From assembly GCF_021155775.2 (NCBI RefSeq), contig NC_060234.1, positions 17,508,526-17,572,525 of the forward strand: DNA of 64,000 nucleotides, read 5' to 3'. This DNA is from Neodiprion pinetum. Its lineage: Eukaryota > Arthropoda > Insecta > Hymenoptera > Diprionidae. How positions within the stretch are numbered: the first letter of the stretch is position 1; each line of letters begins with the position of its first letter. The notes beneath the pieces were generated by a model. The model was not told where the DNA came from. It made no database searches and worked only from the letters and a program-made list of their open reading frames with translations. A program made the translations under genes and the position numbers. Positions 9,536 to 21,996 of this stretch are shown here, piece by piece.

Positions 9536-12500
9536 CCAACTTCATGTTTTTACTACGTATTAAACAGTGGGGGAGGGCCAACTCTTGGTATGCCATCAGA
9601 CAGTTCTTATAATCATTGAACGTGATGCTATTTATCGTTGAATTTTTACATCCTTGACATGCTTACTCACTTGAACACCGTTGTCATATTTTCGTTTCAT
9701 CCTCATCCGTGGTGGTAAATGTGTACAGTTTCGCACGGATCTATCGTATTGTTGAAGAACTGTTTCTGTTTGATTGTGGATTGTCCTTACAGCAGTTCTA
9801 TGCCCTCAGTTCTATCCTATGGTTAGTTTATTGTGGTGGTGGCGGTAAACCTCTCAAGGTGTGGCGTCTGTTTGTCCAGGTGCCAGTTGCATATTACCGT
9901 CTTGCCAACTCAGCATCACTTTTTCAGTACAATGGAGCTAACTTGGTGATTTGTTCACTTTTTTCTCGCTACGTATTAGGCATTGTGGTATGGACCAACT
10001 CTTTGTAAGCCTTCCCAGGCGGTGCATATAATCGTTAAACGTGATGGTGTTCAACGTTGCACCTCCGGCATCCTTGGCACGTTTGCTCACTGTGGTGCTG
10101 TCGGGAGGTTAGTTACTGTATGACGCCAGAGAATATGGTTTACAGGTTGTTTATTGCCAGAAAAATCGGGTTACACAGTTCAGATAGCGTAGTAGAAAAT
10201 GCGGAAGGCAGGGAAAATAAGCGAAACGAGTTGATAGGTACGTATGTGCCAAGAGCGTGGCGAAGACTGGGGTAGAGATGAAGAAAAAGTGCAGGCTCGC
10301 CCCCGAGTCGAGGCCAAGGGTCGCGTCGCGCCATAAATGCCACATGTAGGGCAATTTCCGGCGCGGTCAAACCCTTAGCCCTCGGCTAGCGAGGCGAGGC
10401 CTGGACACTCGAAGGTTAGTTGTGAAGAGTTACAGAAAAATATACAAATGGAGAAACGGAAATATTTTATGGTTTTTCGCCGGCTTGCCGGTGGCGGGTG
10501 TCCGCCAAACTCACTTTGACGGTAAATGTGCCCACTTTCACTTGTATCCACGATGGATTCGGTCATAATTTTTCTATTGTTCCCATCCTTTATCAGACCC
10601 CGAGGTGTGAAATGCTCGAGACAAAAGTGGTAAAATCTTCATGATGCTTGTGAAGCTCTATAGGTTACTCGGATATCCATCGGTTCAGGATGTAACCGAT
10701 CGGTGGATCGTCCGGGTGAGTTGATATATCGATAGGATTATGCCTCCACTCGAACGAACCGTATAGATTGTTTAGGTCAAAATACATAAGATACGATTCC
10801 ACGTTACTATGATCAAAATCTTTCCCCATAAACCTGTTATTGGCCCGAGCGTGTCGATTAGAACATTGTGTTACGCAGCCTCGAATGCTCCCTCCAATAA
10901 ATAACACCATTTCAGGGTTGTCTAAAAGTTGTAAATTTATTCTAGTATGCTTGAGCATCGCGTCAAAAGCAAGTCCCGGTGCTGTGTAGTAGTGCAACGG
11001 ATCTAAATCATATGTTTTGATACATCTGATCAGATCACCGTTTTTGCAATTATCAATCTCTATAGTCCTCCATTGGCGCTAAATGGAATTCTTCCCAAAC
11101 ATTTTTAGCATGCTCGTAACCGCCGTTTGAAATATTTGCATTACATAGGTGTGAGTAGAAATGCTTTTTTGCAGGTAACTGAATTTCATCGAGCTTTTCC
11201 CAACAATCAAGGTATTCGTGGGGGAAACGTCGTTGCGGGTCATCAAACTGAATTGAGTCGAGTTATTATAGAATTTACGCGTTGTGTGTTTATCTACATC
11301 ATTCAAATATACGGGAAGGTTATCGATGCTGCTAGCCATAAAAATCAAAAACGAACCGATGAATCTCAAACGCATTATTGTTCCATCAACGCGTTCGTGA
11401 ATGAGATATATTTTTCCTTATTTACGGGCAGCAATGTAATTTTATGGGGAAAAGTTGATGCTAGGGATTTTAATCAAAATTGCGTGTCCAATAGGGCGGA
11501 CGAATTGTGAAAAACTGATGGAATTGTGAATCGTGTTAATGTTTATAACGGTCATGAATACGAATATTTTTACATACGTTAATTCCAAATTAATCTGTCT
11601 TGAAAGACATGTCAGAAATCAAATTATCGCTTTACATAATGTCATCGTACTACAGCAATGCGGATTGGAAAATGATATGCTGCATACCGCACTCTCAATA
11701 GCTCCGTTAGAATCTACTGAACTTGCATGTTCAATCACGAAAAAGCCAGGTTACATTACCTATATTGCATGAGAAGTAGTACGTGTAACAAAATGAGAAC
11801 CAGTAGACGTCAGAACAAGGTAAATGAACGAGTGTTACCAAGAGCTTCCCCGTCTATAGTGGAAACGGAAGTCTTTTCATGTTACCGGGAACTTACATCT
11901 TGGTAAAATCAGGGGATCAAATTGAGTGGAATATATTTTTATCTACAATGTTTAACACTAATAGCGTTTGGTACAGTACCTCATCGAATCTACTACCCCG
12001 CAATTGCTCCAGATAACATGATAATATATATAGATAACCATGGATACTTCCCATTGAATAATAATTCCATGGTTCATGTGATGATGATGATGATTACGGT
12101 ATGAATTTTATAAGGTTTAAAATATTGAGGGGTTATACTCAAGATTATCCGCTAATAGTTCCTGAATTTTATGAATTATTCTAACGGTTATTCGATGGGT
12201 CAGTTTCATGAGTTAGGTTGATGAGATATCACATCATTACTTATTTGTGAAATATATTCTATGAATTCTGCTTTTACATTCCGATAAGGCTGTTCACATG
12301 CAAAATTGATGGATTATACGAGTTTCTGGAGAACTGTATATTTCAGCCTTTTTCTGATTTCATACCTGCATTTCATTTTCGGTCACATCGTGGGTGGGGT
12401 TATTGTTCGAGCGGCAGAGAAGAAAAAAGATCCTTGTAGTAATTGGTCAGTTTCCTCTACCTCAAACATCATTGGTTGATGCTGATGTGGAGGAGTTGAG

Positions 12501-12977
12501 TCTTTAGGGTTTTAAGCAACCTATTTAACCCCGTATCGCGTGAAAACTTGTATCCATTTTTCAAAATTTTTCACATCACGCAGAGTAGCAGGAAAATTGA
12601 TACTTATGCAGTCAAATTCGGAAATATATCTACGATGATGTATCCTCTCAGCGTTGGCGTTGACTTGGTGGAGGGCTGCAATGTGAAACCAGAGAAGACT
12701 TCTGTGAGTACCGCGTTTCATTATCTTGCTCATTAAAGATGTTTTTTATATTAACATGTTTAAGAGTTTTTGAGTCGTTTAATTATTTGTGTTTATATGT
12801 GCAAAGAAAAAGTTTGCAAGTTTTGAGAATTCTTCATTTTGATTTATTGTTCATTGTTCGTGATTTTGTTCTCGAATCATGGTTTTCGCTCTTTTTTTTT
12901 GAAGTGTTTTGTGTAGCATTTTAATTTGAATTTGGTGGTTTATCCTTGTTTACAGTACCTGTTGAGGACTCTGGGGC
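9536..12977. repeat. Right arm of 7.07-kb palindrome
   Basis: Reverse complement of 5906-9347. The near-absence of differences means the duplication is very recent, is kept uniform by gene conversion, or is an assembly artefact. Confidence 0.95.
10553..12733 (-). pseudogene. Protein-primed family B DNA polymerase remnant, right arm
   Basis: Mirror copy of the left-arm remnant. The palm piece is at 10997-10665, the exonuclease piece at 11375-11079 and the upstream piece at about 12733-12520. It carries the same frameshifts as the left arm, so the gene was already broken before the arms were duplicated or homogenised. Confidence 0.8.
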
Positions 12978-14040
12978 TGCTCAGCATCGAGTCTATTACA
13001 AAAAAACGAAGCGACAGGGCAGATCATAAGCGGCAAATGAGTACTTTTTTTCATCAGGCTGATGACCTCCAACTTCTTGGTGACGATAATATAGATTTTT
13101 TCGGGATCAGGTGGCTGATCGAGGGGCGGTGGGGGCGACACTGCCCCTTTGTGGATTGGGCTCATCCGGCGTCGCAAGCGCCGGAGGGCCTCTGGGCGGC
13201 TTACAGCCCCAATTACTAAATCTAAATAGCCCCTCAATGACTCTGTTTTTTAATTGTTTCAAAATAAAGACAAATGGTGCATAGAATATGCACCCGTTAT
13301 ATATCATATTTGATTGTGTCTATGTATAAAACTCATTTCTCCTCCAAATATTTTGTAAGTTAGTTATAGATTATTTTCAGGTTCAGCTATGAATTTTTTT
13401 TTAATATAGCGACGTTTATGCTGGTTACATAACGCTGGTAAAATTTGTTTCGATGCTGTGTCTTGATCTTTTTGTTTGGAGATTCTTCTGAGAAATTTTT
13501 AATGTCATTTTGATTTACTAAAACGTTTGCGCTATTCGTAATACCGTCTATTGTTGGCATTTCCATGTCTTGATTTTGATCTTGTGCTCGTCTAGTATCG
13601 TTCGATCTGTTACGCAAATATAACAATAAGTTTGCGCCAGAATCCCAGATTATTTTGGTACATGATATTTAATTATTGCTGTTGTTGTTGTTGTCGTTGT
13701 CGTCGTCGTCGTTATTATTATTATAATTATCATTATCATTATGATCATCATCATCATCATCATCATAACCATAATCATCCTCATCCTCATCATCATCAAT
13801 TATTATTACCATCGATGATGTGTTACACCTGTATGCATAAGGGAAGATAATGTGGAGATATTTTGTTTAATTGAATATTCTGTTGTAATTCTTAGACGAT
13901 TCACAGTTTCCGTGTAAAAAATGTGCATGCAGCGGGTTGCACGGCAGTGTGTTTACCGATGCAAGGATAGTGAGTGGGGTGAGGTTGCGAAATTGATCAA
14001 TATAGCTGTTCATCTGACTAGGCAAATGATTCATTGTCAA
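12978..14040. other. Right-arm extension without counterpart on the left
   Basis: Contains open frames at 12926-13219 (+) and 13387-13626 (-) with no recognisable domain, then a trinucleotide microsatellite. It ends shortly before the second polymerase fragment. Confidence 0.4.
13676..13812. repeat. Compound trinucleotide microsatellite
   Basis: Runs of TGT, CGT, TAT/ATT and then ATC repeats in succession. The apparent Cys/Arg/Tyr/His-rich frame here is a translation of the repeat. Confidence 0.95.
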
Positions 14041-14044
14041 ACTG

Positions 14045-14165
14045 AGCAGAGTCGGATTATTCTAGAATGTACGCATTATATGTTTATCGGCATCGGCCAA
14101 ATATGACGAGAGTTTGTCAAGACTGCTGGCCATGAAACGAAAGGAATCGATAAATCTCAAGCTTA
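14045..14165 (-). pseudogene. Second, diverged polymerase B exonuclease-region fragment
   Basis: The minus strand gives LRFIDSFRFMASSLDKL followed by a stop about 20 residues later. This matches the exonuclease-region piece in the palindrome arms (minus strand near 11375) at protein and DNA level, but with many substitutions. It is therefore a separate, older polymerase copy in the same orientation as the right-arm remnant. Confidence 0.7.
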
Positions 14166-14493
14166 TTATCGACCCTTCGATTTGTATTTTGTATTTATTA
14201 ATTAATTTATCTATTTTCGTATTTATTGATTTTTGTGTTTTCGTTCTTGATTATCCATATGCTGCATGAGGGGGCTTGTCCCAGGGTGAATAAATACCTG
14301 CTTCTCTCTCTTTCTTCCTCTCTCCTTCTCTATCTAGTTATTTATTTACTTCAATTATTTTATAACTCATTCATTCATTTATCTTAACCGTTTATACTAT
14401 TGTTATATAACTATTATTATATTATTATATATCGTGTTTTATTTTTATTTTGTATTGATCAATTAATTTATTTATTTTCGTGATTATAAATTT

Positions 14494-14506
14494 TGTGTGT
14501 GTGTGT

Positions 14507-14552
<46 letters not shown>
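14494..14552. repeat. (GT)n microsatellite
   Basis: About 55 bases of GT with a few GC interruptions. Confidence 0.95.
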
Positions 14553-14553
<1 letters not shown>

Positions 14554-14584
14554 AAATGCCATGAAAGTATCCATCTTGCGGCAA

Positions 14585-14753
14585 ATCGCGAAAATTATCA
14601 AAAAGCGCGGGGGGAACGAGGGGGATGGGTGATAGCGCCGCGGGTCGAGGGGGAACGAGGGGTGAGGACCGCGGGCCGCGGGGGGTCGAGGGTGGAGCCG
14701 GGGGGGGGGGGGGGGGGGCTAGGGGGGAGCACCGCCATCTTTGAGTTAGAACT
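14585..14753. repeat. G-rich terminal block with 18+ G run
   Basis: Strongly strand-asymmetric G-rich sequence with an uninterrupted G run at about 14699-14718. The part 14673-14753 is the inverted counterpart of 5840-5909. The G run is longer here than its C-run partner on the left, as expected for replication slippage. Confidence 0.8.
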
Positions 14754-17182
14754 TCCGTTTTTACACTAGTCTGAACCAAGTTACAATTCGAGATATTTGT
14801 AATATTTATTAAAACTCGTATGTATGTAACTCAGATTCGCGTAACAATTGCAATGGTTTATCCTTCCTCTTCCTATAAGATGCAGGATTCCCAAGGTTAT
14901 GAAATATTGGTGTTCTACGAGAGATAGATATTGAGAATATATCATCGCCGTAGGATCTGCGAATTAGTAATTGTCGACAGGTGTGAGTGAAGCGGGATGT
15001 TGATTAATGATACAAGATGATCAATGAACAATGATGGATACTTTATTTGAGAAAGATATACGAACTGTATCGCGAAAGAACAGAACGACAACTGAGGCCT
15101 TACAAAACCGAGCGAATAAATGGATGATACCCGTAAAAGATTTTTAGACACTAAATAATACATCAAATATACAGCTGATTGGTGTCGAGGTGAAAACGGT
15201 ACTAAATATAGCAAATGAAATAAGACGGTAAGGTGTACGAGACAATACTTTGACTTCAGCATGACTTCTCTACTTTGCCGAAACAATTAGAAACCAAATT
15301 GTTTTCTGTATTGTCGGAGTTCCGTGCTATCACAGGCTGCAACTTTAATTATATTTTTTATGACGTCCGTAATTTCTTTTCACCCGTCATAAAATTATTC
15401 GAAGATAATTTTTTCTCACAACTTTCACAACATCAACGCCCACACCTACCGTGATTGCGTCAGCTGATACGTGGTTTACTTATTAATCATACATCTATCG
15501 AAAAAGGTACCAATCTAACGGCGTAAAAACACTTTCTCAATTGCTACGTTACCACCCGGACTAAGTGATTTACCTTTCGTTTTAGACTATAACCGATTTA
15601 CCACCATCACTTGAGTCTCTAGCTAACCGCAGCGTCATAAATATTTTGATATCGCAACTGCAAAGTATTGAGCAGAAAAAATATAAATATATATCATTCA
15701 TAAATCTAAATCCAAATAATAATAGGTACCTGGGTGAAGCGAAGAAATTTAGCATGTGAACCGAAACAGGACAGAGTCACCCACACAGAAACTTTAGTAC
15801 ATCCGAGTCGCTAAATGATTTTAAATAAAAGCATGATATACTTTTTATCACGTATGATGATATAGGAAAAGTAACGGTTTCGACTTCGATGACTTTTTCA
15901 AATTTTTGAATGACTTATATTTGCGAATTTCTGCACATAGAGAAAGTATTTGTTTAGTTTACCGAATACGGCAATCAAATATGGAGAAAAAAATGTTTTT
16001 TCTATTTGAAGAACTGTTATTTGATCTAACAACACAGTGGTCGGAGTAATAATTTGTGCGAATGAAATGAAACCAAATTTATTTGATTTGATAAAACGTA
16101 TCATCCGCCGTATTTGATCGCCATACGTGGTTAGTACAACAATTTTTTTCTTTTTTGTGCGTAGTCTCCTAAAAGCAGGTTTCAAGAAAAATGTTGGTCT
16201 GCCTATCCTCTCAATCTCCCGTGATGATTTCGGAAAACGGCCTGCTCAAAAAATCTAAAATTAACAAGACTTTATATTCAAATGATGGGCATGAAAATTT
16301 GCTAGATCCCGTTTTCTTTAAACGTAATCTTTTCAGAAAAAAAAATGAAAATTGTAAACATTCGACTCACTTCGGTACAGGTTATATGTTGTCTATAAAA
16401 TTTTCATGCAAATTAGTATAAAACGAATAAAATCATACAAATACTATTTCATGAGAAGAAAGGAACCGTCTTATTAATAAAGGAAAGTATTAACGGTAAC
16501 GGATTTTCATTATAATTGATGGTACTCCTGCTAGTACCTACTGAAAAATACAAAAAAAAAAAAATTATTTTCAACCATTTATTTCATTTCTGCCCACAGT
16601 TAACTATTAAAAAATAATTATGCTTGAAGAGATTGAAGTTTGCGTTAACGTAACGAAACTGTACAAAAAAATTATCATTTTACACCCTTACAATTACATA
16701 TTCTGTGTTGTTACGGATTTGCTAAATTTCAGACAACCCTTAAGCTGTGAAATGACTTTTTCCTCATACGCATCTCTTCATTAACCTTACGAATTTGAAC
16801 CTCTATAGGGTCATCTGTTGAATATTGATCGCCCCGGCCCTTGCAGAATGAGAGAGAACCGCGCATGACAGTTTCAGATGAAATCGGCTGCGTCAGTTGC
16901 ACTCGAAGTCAATATTTAATGAATGACCCTGTATATGCTTTGCCGATACTGGTTCTCGCAGGTAATCAAGGTTCTGCAAAATTAATAAATCAAAACATTA
17001 TGATAGCCCTACATATTTAAATAATCCTACCGATGTGAGACAAATGCAGTCATATATGATTTTCGTAAATTGGTTTCAAACAAAGGTCATTTCTACTGAC
17101 TTCGATGCAATCAACGTGACCCATACTTTGATTCTCGTTTGTTTAGTTGACGTGTCAATCACTACGAGTTTAAGTTTTTCTT
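14754..17182. other. No gene recognised
   Basis: AT-rich intergenic or intronic sequence. Open frames at 14942-15286 (-), 15898-16185 (-) and 16191-16421 (+) have no domain, codon or motif support. Missing 5' PGAP1 exons could be here but I could not identify one. Confidence 0.4.
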
Positions 17183-17722
17183 TCAACTTTTTTTTTTTTT
17201 CCCACCGACCTTCGAAAAAGTTAATTTTGAGCCTCAAACAAAGCCTCGTGAAACCGGAGCACGGTGGCTTAATTCTAAAAGGTGACGCATCCGATTTGAA
17301 TTTTTCCCATTTGATTAACACAGGATGAGGGCTATGCAAACACTCTAACCGGGATATCTTGGAAACTATGCAAGTTACGGAGCCTTTTTTTTCATTCTGT
17401 AGGTAATAAAATTTTCTATAAAAAAGGTCGATACTACTATACAGCTACTATGTATACATATTAATATATATATATTGAAAAAAATAAATGAATAAATGAA
17501 ATAAATGAAAAAAAAAAAACGACTCCGTCACTTGCATAGTTTCCGAGATATCCCGGTTAGAGTGTTTGCATAGCCCTCATCCTATGTTAATCAAATGGGA
17601 AAAATTCAAACCGGATGCGTTACCTTTTAGATTTAAGCCACCGTGCTCCGGTTTCACGAGGCTTCGTTTGAGGCTCAAAACTAACTTTTTCGAAGGTAGG
17701 TAAGAAAAAAAAGTTAAAAAAT
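17183..17722. mobile_element. Foldback (MITE-like) element
   Basis: Two inverted arms of about 200 bp (17183-17384 and 17521-17722, coordinates summing to 34905) with a handful of mismatches enclose an AT-rich spacer of about 135 bp. Matching landmarks are CACTCTAACCGGGATATC at 17341 and its complement at 17547-17564. It ends about 75 bases before the first visible PGAP1 exon. No transposase is encoded. Confidence 0.85.
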
Positions 17723-17795
17723 AACCACCAATAAATAATGTAGTTGAAATGTATTACAGAAATAAAATGAAATTGATTTTTTCTTTAATCACCAG

Positions 17796-18055
17796 CGTTG
17801 TTGCGGTAAAAAGATGGGTCAGTATCAGACCAAAGTACAATTTCGACTTGGTGGCGAATGGATCGAGGATATTCGTCGACAGTACACATGGAAAGCTGCA
17901 GACCGAATCGGCGCTACCAATACATCGCAGCTTTACCTAATGATCAGGTTGATTGGTATACAAGATCACTTGACCATTCAGACAACTAGATTGGAAGCCA
18001 GAGATTGGCTATTTATCTGCTCTGCATCTGCAATACAGGGTCATTCTAGAGTATG
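17796..18055 (+). CDS. PGAP1: GPI inositol-deacylase (PGAP1) exon, luminal region
   Basis: The exon follows a pyrimidine-rich acceptor (TTTTTTCTTTAATCACCAG) and ends at a strong donor (TATG|GTAAGTAG). It is 260 bases, open throughout, and ends in phase 2 after HSRV. Its last two bases (TG) plus the first base of the exon at 51796 make a cysteine. The resulting SRVC-EWGWNLT run matches, from memory of the family, the luminal segment of PGAP1 after its N-terminal lipase domain, where a DW(L/V)F...C...SR.C...GWNLT pattern occurs. PGAP1 (yeast Bst1) is an ER membrane enzyme that removes the inositol-linked acyl chain from GPI anchors and aids ER exit and quality control. The catalytic lipase exons are not seen in the window. 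Exon start phase is inferred. Confidence 0.75.
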
Positions 18056-18060
18056 GTAAG

Positions 18061-19786
18061 TAGAGAATATAACTATATTTAAAATGTCCGGAAAAGATTT
18101 GTGATGAGAACTGATGATTAGATTTTTTAAAAACAGTTTATTATTGATTCGGTACTATGTAAAGTGCTTTATTTCCCAATCTTTGAAGACTCCGCGCTAT
18201 AAAGATGTTGTCTCTGAACTTGCAAACGGATTTCATCATTCCCACATTTCTTTTCTAACAGTATATAACATTTATGCGCGCAGGCGTGTCGATTTGAATG
18301 TGAGTCTGTGTCTGTATGTGCACATACATTGTGTATGTTCGTTATATATTCATTTTTATGTGTAGGTTGAATCCCGCGCTATCTATAATAAAAGCAGTGT
18401 ATTATTACGCTCACTGACCTTCAGCTGATATTTACTACAAGGGTACATGGATTTTACTGTCACAGACTTTGTATCTGAAGCACAACCAACAACAGAGAAA
18501 AATCTGTACACACATAGTGCATTAGCCTTAAGAAACTTCAGTCGCCGTTTGTGTTCATACGGCACGTTTCTACACACAAATATTTAAACATAGAAAATCT
18601 AATCTATGTCACTTACACATACCGTATTTGGCACAGAAAACTTACCTTTCTTGCGCCTACTCCTTAATTGTAAGTTGTTAACACGCAAGCCCTTGAGGGG
18701 ATGCCCTGGTCGAATTCACCGAACCCCAGAATTTTTTCGTGTATCTTCGAAACGGTGCATCGAAATTGTTTACCCCTGCTGCCTTGGATGTTTCCTGAGG
18801 AATAGATTCCGATGAATGCATAAAATCAATCAAAATCGACGAAATTTTATCTCGTATGAATCGTGAAATGTAGGTGCGTCACTTATGTTGATTAAAATCT
18901 GAACCTAGACACTTTTTATCCAAAAAAAGGGTATAAGATCGCAGTTTTACATGCAATTCCGAATAGATGGACCCCGAAATGTATGTGTTTCGAGCTGAAA
19001 TGGAAAAACGGTATGTTTCTACGTAATTGTGATAATCGACGTTTCTTCACGAATGGAGAACTAAGTTCAAAACCATATGATAGTCAGAGTTTTAGGGCGT
19101 TTCAGATAACTTTCGAGTGACGGCCTGCGAGACGACCTTGTTTTGGTGTTGTTAACAATCCCCAATCGCTAATCAACAGCGACAACGCAAAGTAACCCTA
19201 CGCGCTATCTCTCGAACGTTGTCGGCAACGCCCCAAAACTCTACCATGGTTCCGAGCTGAATTCTCCATTCATGGAGAATCGCCAATTGACACAGTTTCT
19301 TAGATAACATGTCGTTTCTTCATTGCAGTGTAAAACACACATGTTTTGGAGTCTGTCTGTTCAGAATTTGTTGAACGCTCGGTGTAATTGATAGGTATAG
19401 GGGATATCGTAACAAGGGGGAAAGAAGAAGAAGAAGAAAGTGGAGACTAGTGGCCGCACATAAGTAGTATGTACGGAAGTCGGAAGGGTTCTCCCGGGAG
19501 TGTATGGAGGTAATGGACAAGGAAAAAAAGAAGAGGAAGGAGAGGTTGAGAAGGTGGGGGACTTGAAAACGATGTCGCTTTTCAAAAGTGGGAATTAGAA
19601 TGATTTTGTGGTGGGATGGTTCCGGAGGTGGGGGTGTTGTTCCAGCGTGGCGAGGATGTCGGTTAACGGTGGTACTAGAGGGGCTTTGTTGGCGGGAGGA
19701 GAATTGGTACGTCGATAATCATAGTTTGCCGGAGTAGGTGCGGCGAGGCATAGGGCATGTGGCTACCTGTATGAGGTTGGTGGCCA
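18061..19786. other. Intronic sequence, weak inverted repeat only
   Basis: No coding similarity. Around 19045-19285, GAATGGAGAA...GAGTTTTAGGGCG is echoed in inverted form by CGCCCCAAAACTCTACC...TTCTCCATTC, suggesting an old MITE of about 240 bp with imperfect ends. A CT/GA-rich stretch lies at 19420-19560. Confidence 0.4.
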
Positions 19787-19790
19787 TAAT

Positions 19791-21248
19791 AGTAGGGGAG
19801 CCCAAGAGGGGATTTTGGGTTTTATTCAAGCGCGACAGAACAATATAAGGGAGGAAACCTTGCACCCTGTTATCAATGACCACCATATATGAACCCTTAA
19901 TATACAAGGGTGCGTCTAGGGTAGCCAATCAGATTAGGAAAAAAAAATCGATCCTCAAATTAATTCGAGCTCGTCAGATTAATAGAAGGTAAGTTAATTA
20001 CATGGAAAAAAGCGTCAATTTCAATATTCTGACGATTTGATCATGATATAAGAGAATAAGCGAGTAATTAGTTTGCAAAAAAAAAACGTCACCTGGAAGT
20101 ATTCGAGCGCGGTTATTTTTTTTTTTAATTTGAAGGAAATCATGTAAAAATTACGGATATAATATAATCTGACGGTTTCTACAACGTAAAAAAGCTAAAA
20201 TTATTGATAAAGTGAGGTACGTGCAAGTGCTGAGAACTATGTATTTCCCACTCCGCGCCTCTCTCCCCTTCTCACTCTTTCTCTATTGCTCACTCTCTCG
20301 CACCGTCCCCCCACTACTTTCTGCGGCCATGATGCCATCTCAGCTGATCACAATACAACGAGGTCGTGTTCGTAGATTTGTGACGCTTTGGTTTGTTTAT
20401 TGTGTTTTAAAAAAGTTAAAAGTTATTTTATTTAATAACAGCCATATTTTTCTTAGGATTGTTTTCAAAAACTGAGATTTATTAATTGAGGATATAACAA
20501 GTAATTTTTTTCAAAAAAAAACATAAACAAAGAGTATTTATTTTTTTGTAAATAATTTTTAAAGTTAGTGACTTGCGATGATTCACGTGAGTGGAAGTAA
20601 GTGAGCGATAGTCGGTAAAGAAAGACAGCACTAGTGAGTGAGAAAGAAAACAATAGCCATTGACTATTGGTGTCCTTTACATGTCACGGTACTACCTTAA
20701 GCTGTCAGAACAATGAAATTCCTCCACATAATTATCAGATTATAGGTTAGCACAACAAGGACATCGAGCTGAACTGTCTGCATATAAATCTGATGAGCTT
20801 GAGTATTTCAAGGTCACTATTTTTTTTTTACATTTTCAAAAATCGGCTGTGAGTTCTGACTGCATCCAAATCGTCAGTCTTTTGAATAGGATACCTTTTA
20901 GAGGTCATTTAACATTCCCCCTGAATATCTGATGAGCTTAAATAAATTTTTTTTTTTTCATTTTCTACCCCTTCGTGCTGCCACCCCCGACTTGTAAGCC
21001 GGCAGATTAATACTTCTCTGTTACCGGAAGCACATAGGGCGTATACGATATTAATGTCTAACGCACTCGAGTATTTCTTTATAATACATTTTTTTTACAT
21101 TTTTGAAAATTAGTACCTACTTCCCCCGGCAGTAAGAGAGCATGTATCATATGAACTTTTTTTCTTTTTAGTATCTAATCTTTATGATCCAATAGGTTCT
21201 CGCAGCGCTAAAGTGACTTACCATTTAGCCTCTTGGGCTCCCCTACTA
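19791..21248. mobile_element. Non-autonomous DNA transposon with TIRs
   Basis: GTAGGGGAGCCCAAGAGG at the left (about 19792) is mirrored exactly at the right end (about 21230-21247). Weaker similarity continues inward (AGCGCGACAGAAC against AGCGCTGCGAGAAC). The interior of about 1.4 kb is AT-rich and has no transposase. The superfamily was not assigned. Confidence 0.6.
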
Positions 21249-21261
21249 TAAGGTTTTTTTT

Positions 21262-21710
21262 TCTTTCTCTGAGGTTGACTCCGTGGTAACGTAAGTAACG
21301 GTTCCAAGAAAAATAGCATCACCCACTTGAGGCCTGGAGAACCGCCGACCGGAGTCCAGTAATTCACCTGCCAATGTCAACAGCGGTCACTACGATCCTC
21401 GCAACACACCGAAGACCTCGCAATAAACGCTCATAGCAACCCAACCGTATTCTTTAGAATTTGTTCTCTTTTTTTCATCGCTACCCTCCTGTCTTCTTCC
21501 TCCTTTCATTTCATAGTCATATTATAATATGCCTCCCTCGCTCTCTCTCGCTCTCCTCTCATTCCTTCTACTTCCCCGCTATTCGCCCAGCCATCAATTC
21601 ACCATCCACGTATCTGGGGCTAGTCGGCCCGGAAGTCCTCGATCTGACACCGCTCCACCGCTCCACCGAGGAGCCCTGTGCAAGTTCTTCTCGTCACGCA
21701 TTTCTTAACA
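21262..21710 (+). repeat. Position of the BEL/Pao 5' LTR; only its last ~30 bp match
   Basis: The last about 30 bases (AAGTTCTTCTCGTCACGCAT then TTCTTAACA, ending 21710) match the end of the 3' LTR (27808-27837). Upstream of that I see no resemblance to the 3' LTR, and the expected TGTTTGAGAA start is absent. What lies there instead is CT-rich sequence with AATAAA at 21422-21427. Confidence 0.5.
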
Positions 21711-21996
21711 TTTTGGTCCTTCGAGCCGGATAGAATATTTGCAATCTCTTAAATATTAATCATTGTGCTGTTAACTTTGACTCTCTCGCTCTCGCTCATT
21801 GCCAGGATTGAGCCTGTCTCGCTCGCTCTCGTGTAGTGCGCGAATTAACTCTGACCTTCTCCTTCTTGTGCGGTTCGCGTATAGTGCTATCTCTCTCGCT
21901 CTGACGCAGTTGTCGGCTCATCTTTGACTCTTCACCTTCTCATCTTGTTGTGGTGTTTACTTTTGTGACTCGTTTGCCCTCACGTGTGTATCAACA

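Larger units (their letters stand above)
5840..14753. mobile_element. Giant foldback element with Polinton/Maverick-type polymerase
   Basis: Proposed extent of one element. Its core is the palindrome 5906-12977. Outside the left arm, 5840-5909 (starting AGTTCTAACTCAAAG, then C-rich) recurs in inverted orientation at 14673-14753, about 1.7 kb beyond the right arm. The simplest reading is a palindrome with arms of about 5.2 kb in which the left arm lost about 1.7 kb. The contents are a decayed protein-primed polymerase B gene in both arms and a second diverged piece at about 14045-14165. I found no matching target duplication at the proposed ends. Host-integrated Polintons and adintoviruses carry this polymerase. 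The foldback form is unusual for them. Confidence 0.5.

Noticed and set aside
13632..13850. His/Tyr/Cys-rich ORF on +
   Set aside because: Direct translation of a trinucleotide microsatellite.
14497..14769. ORF starting with Cys-Val repeats
   Set aside because: Translation of the GT microsatellite and the G-rich block.
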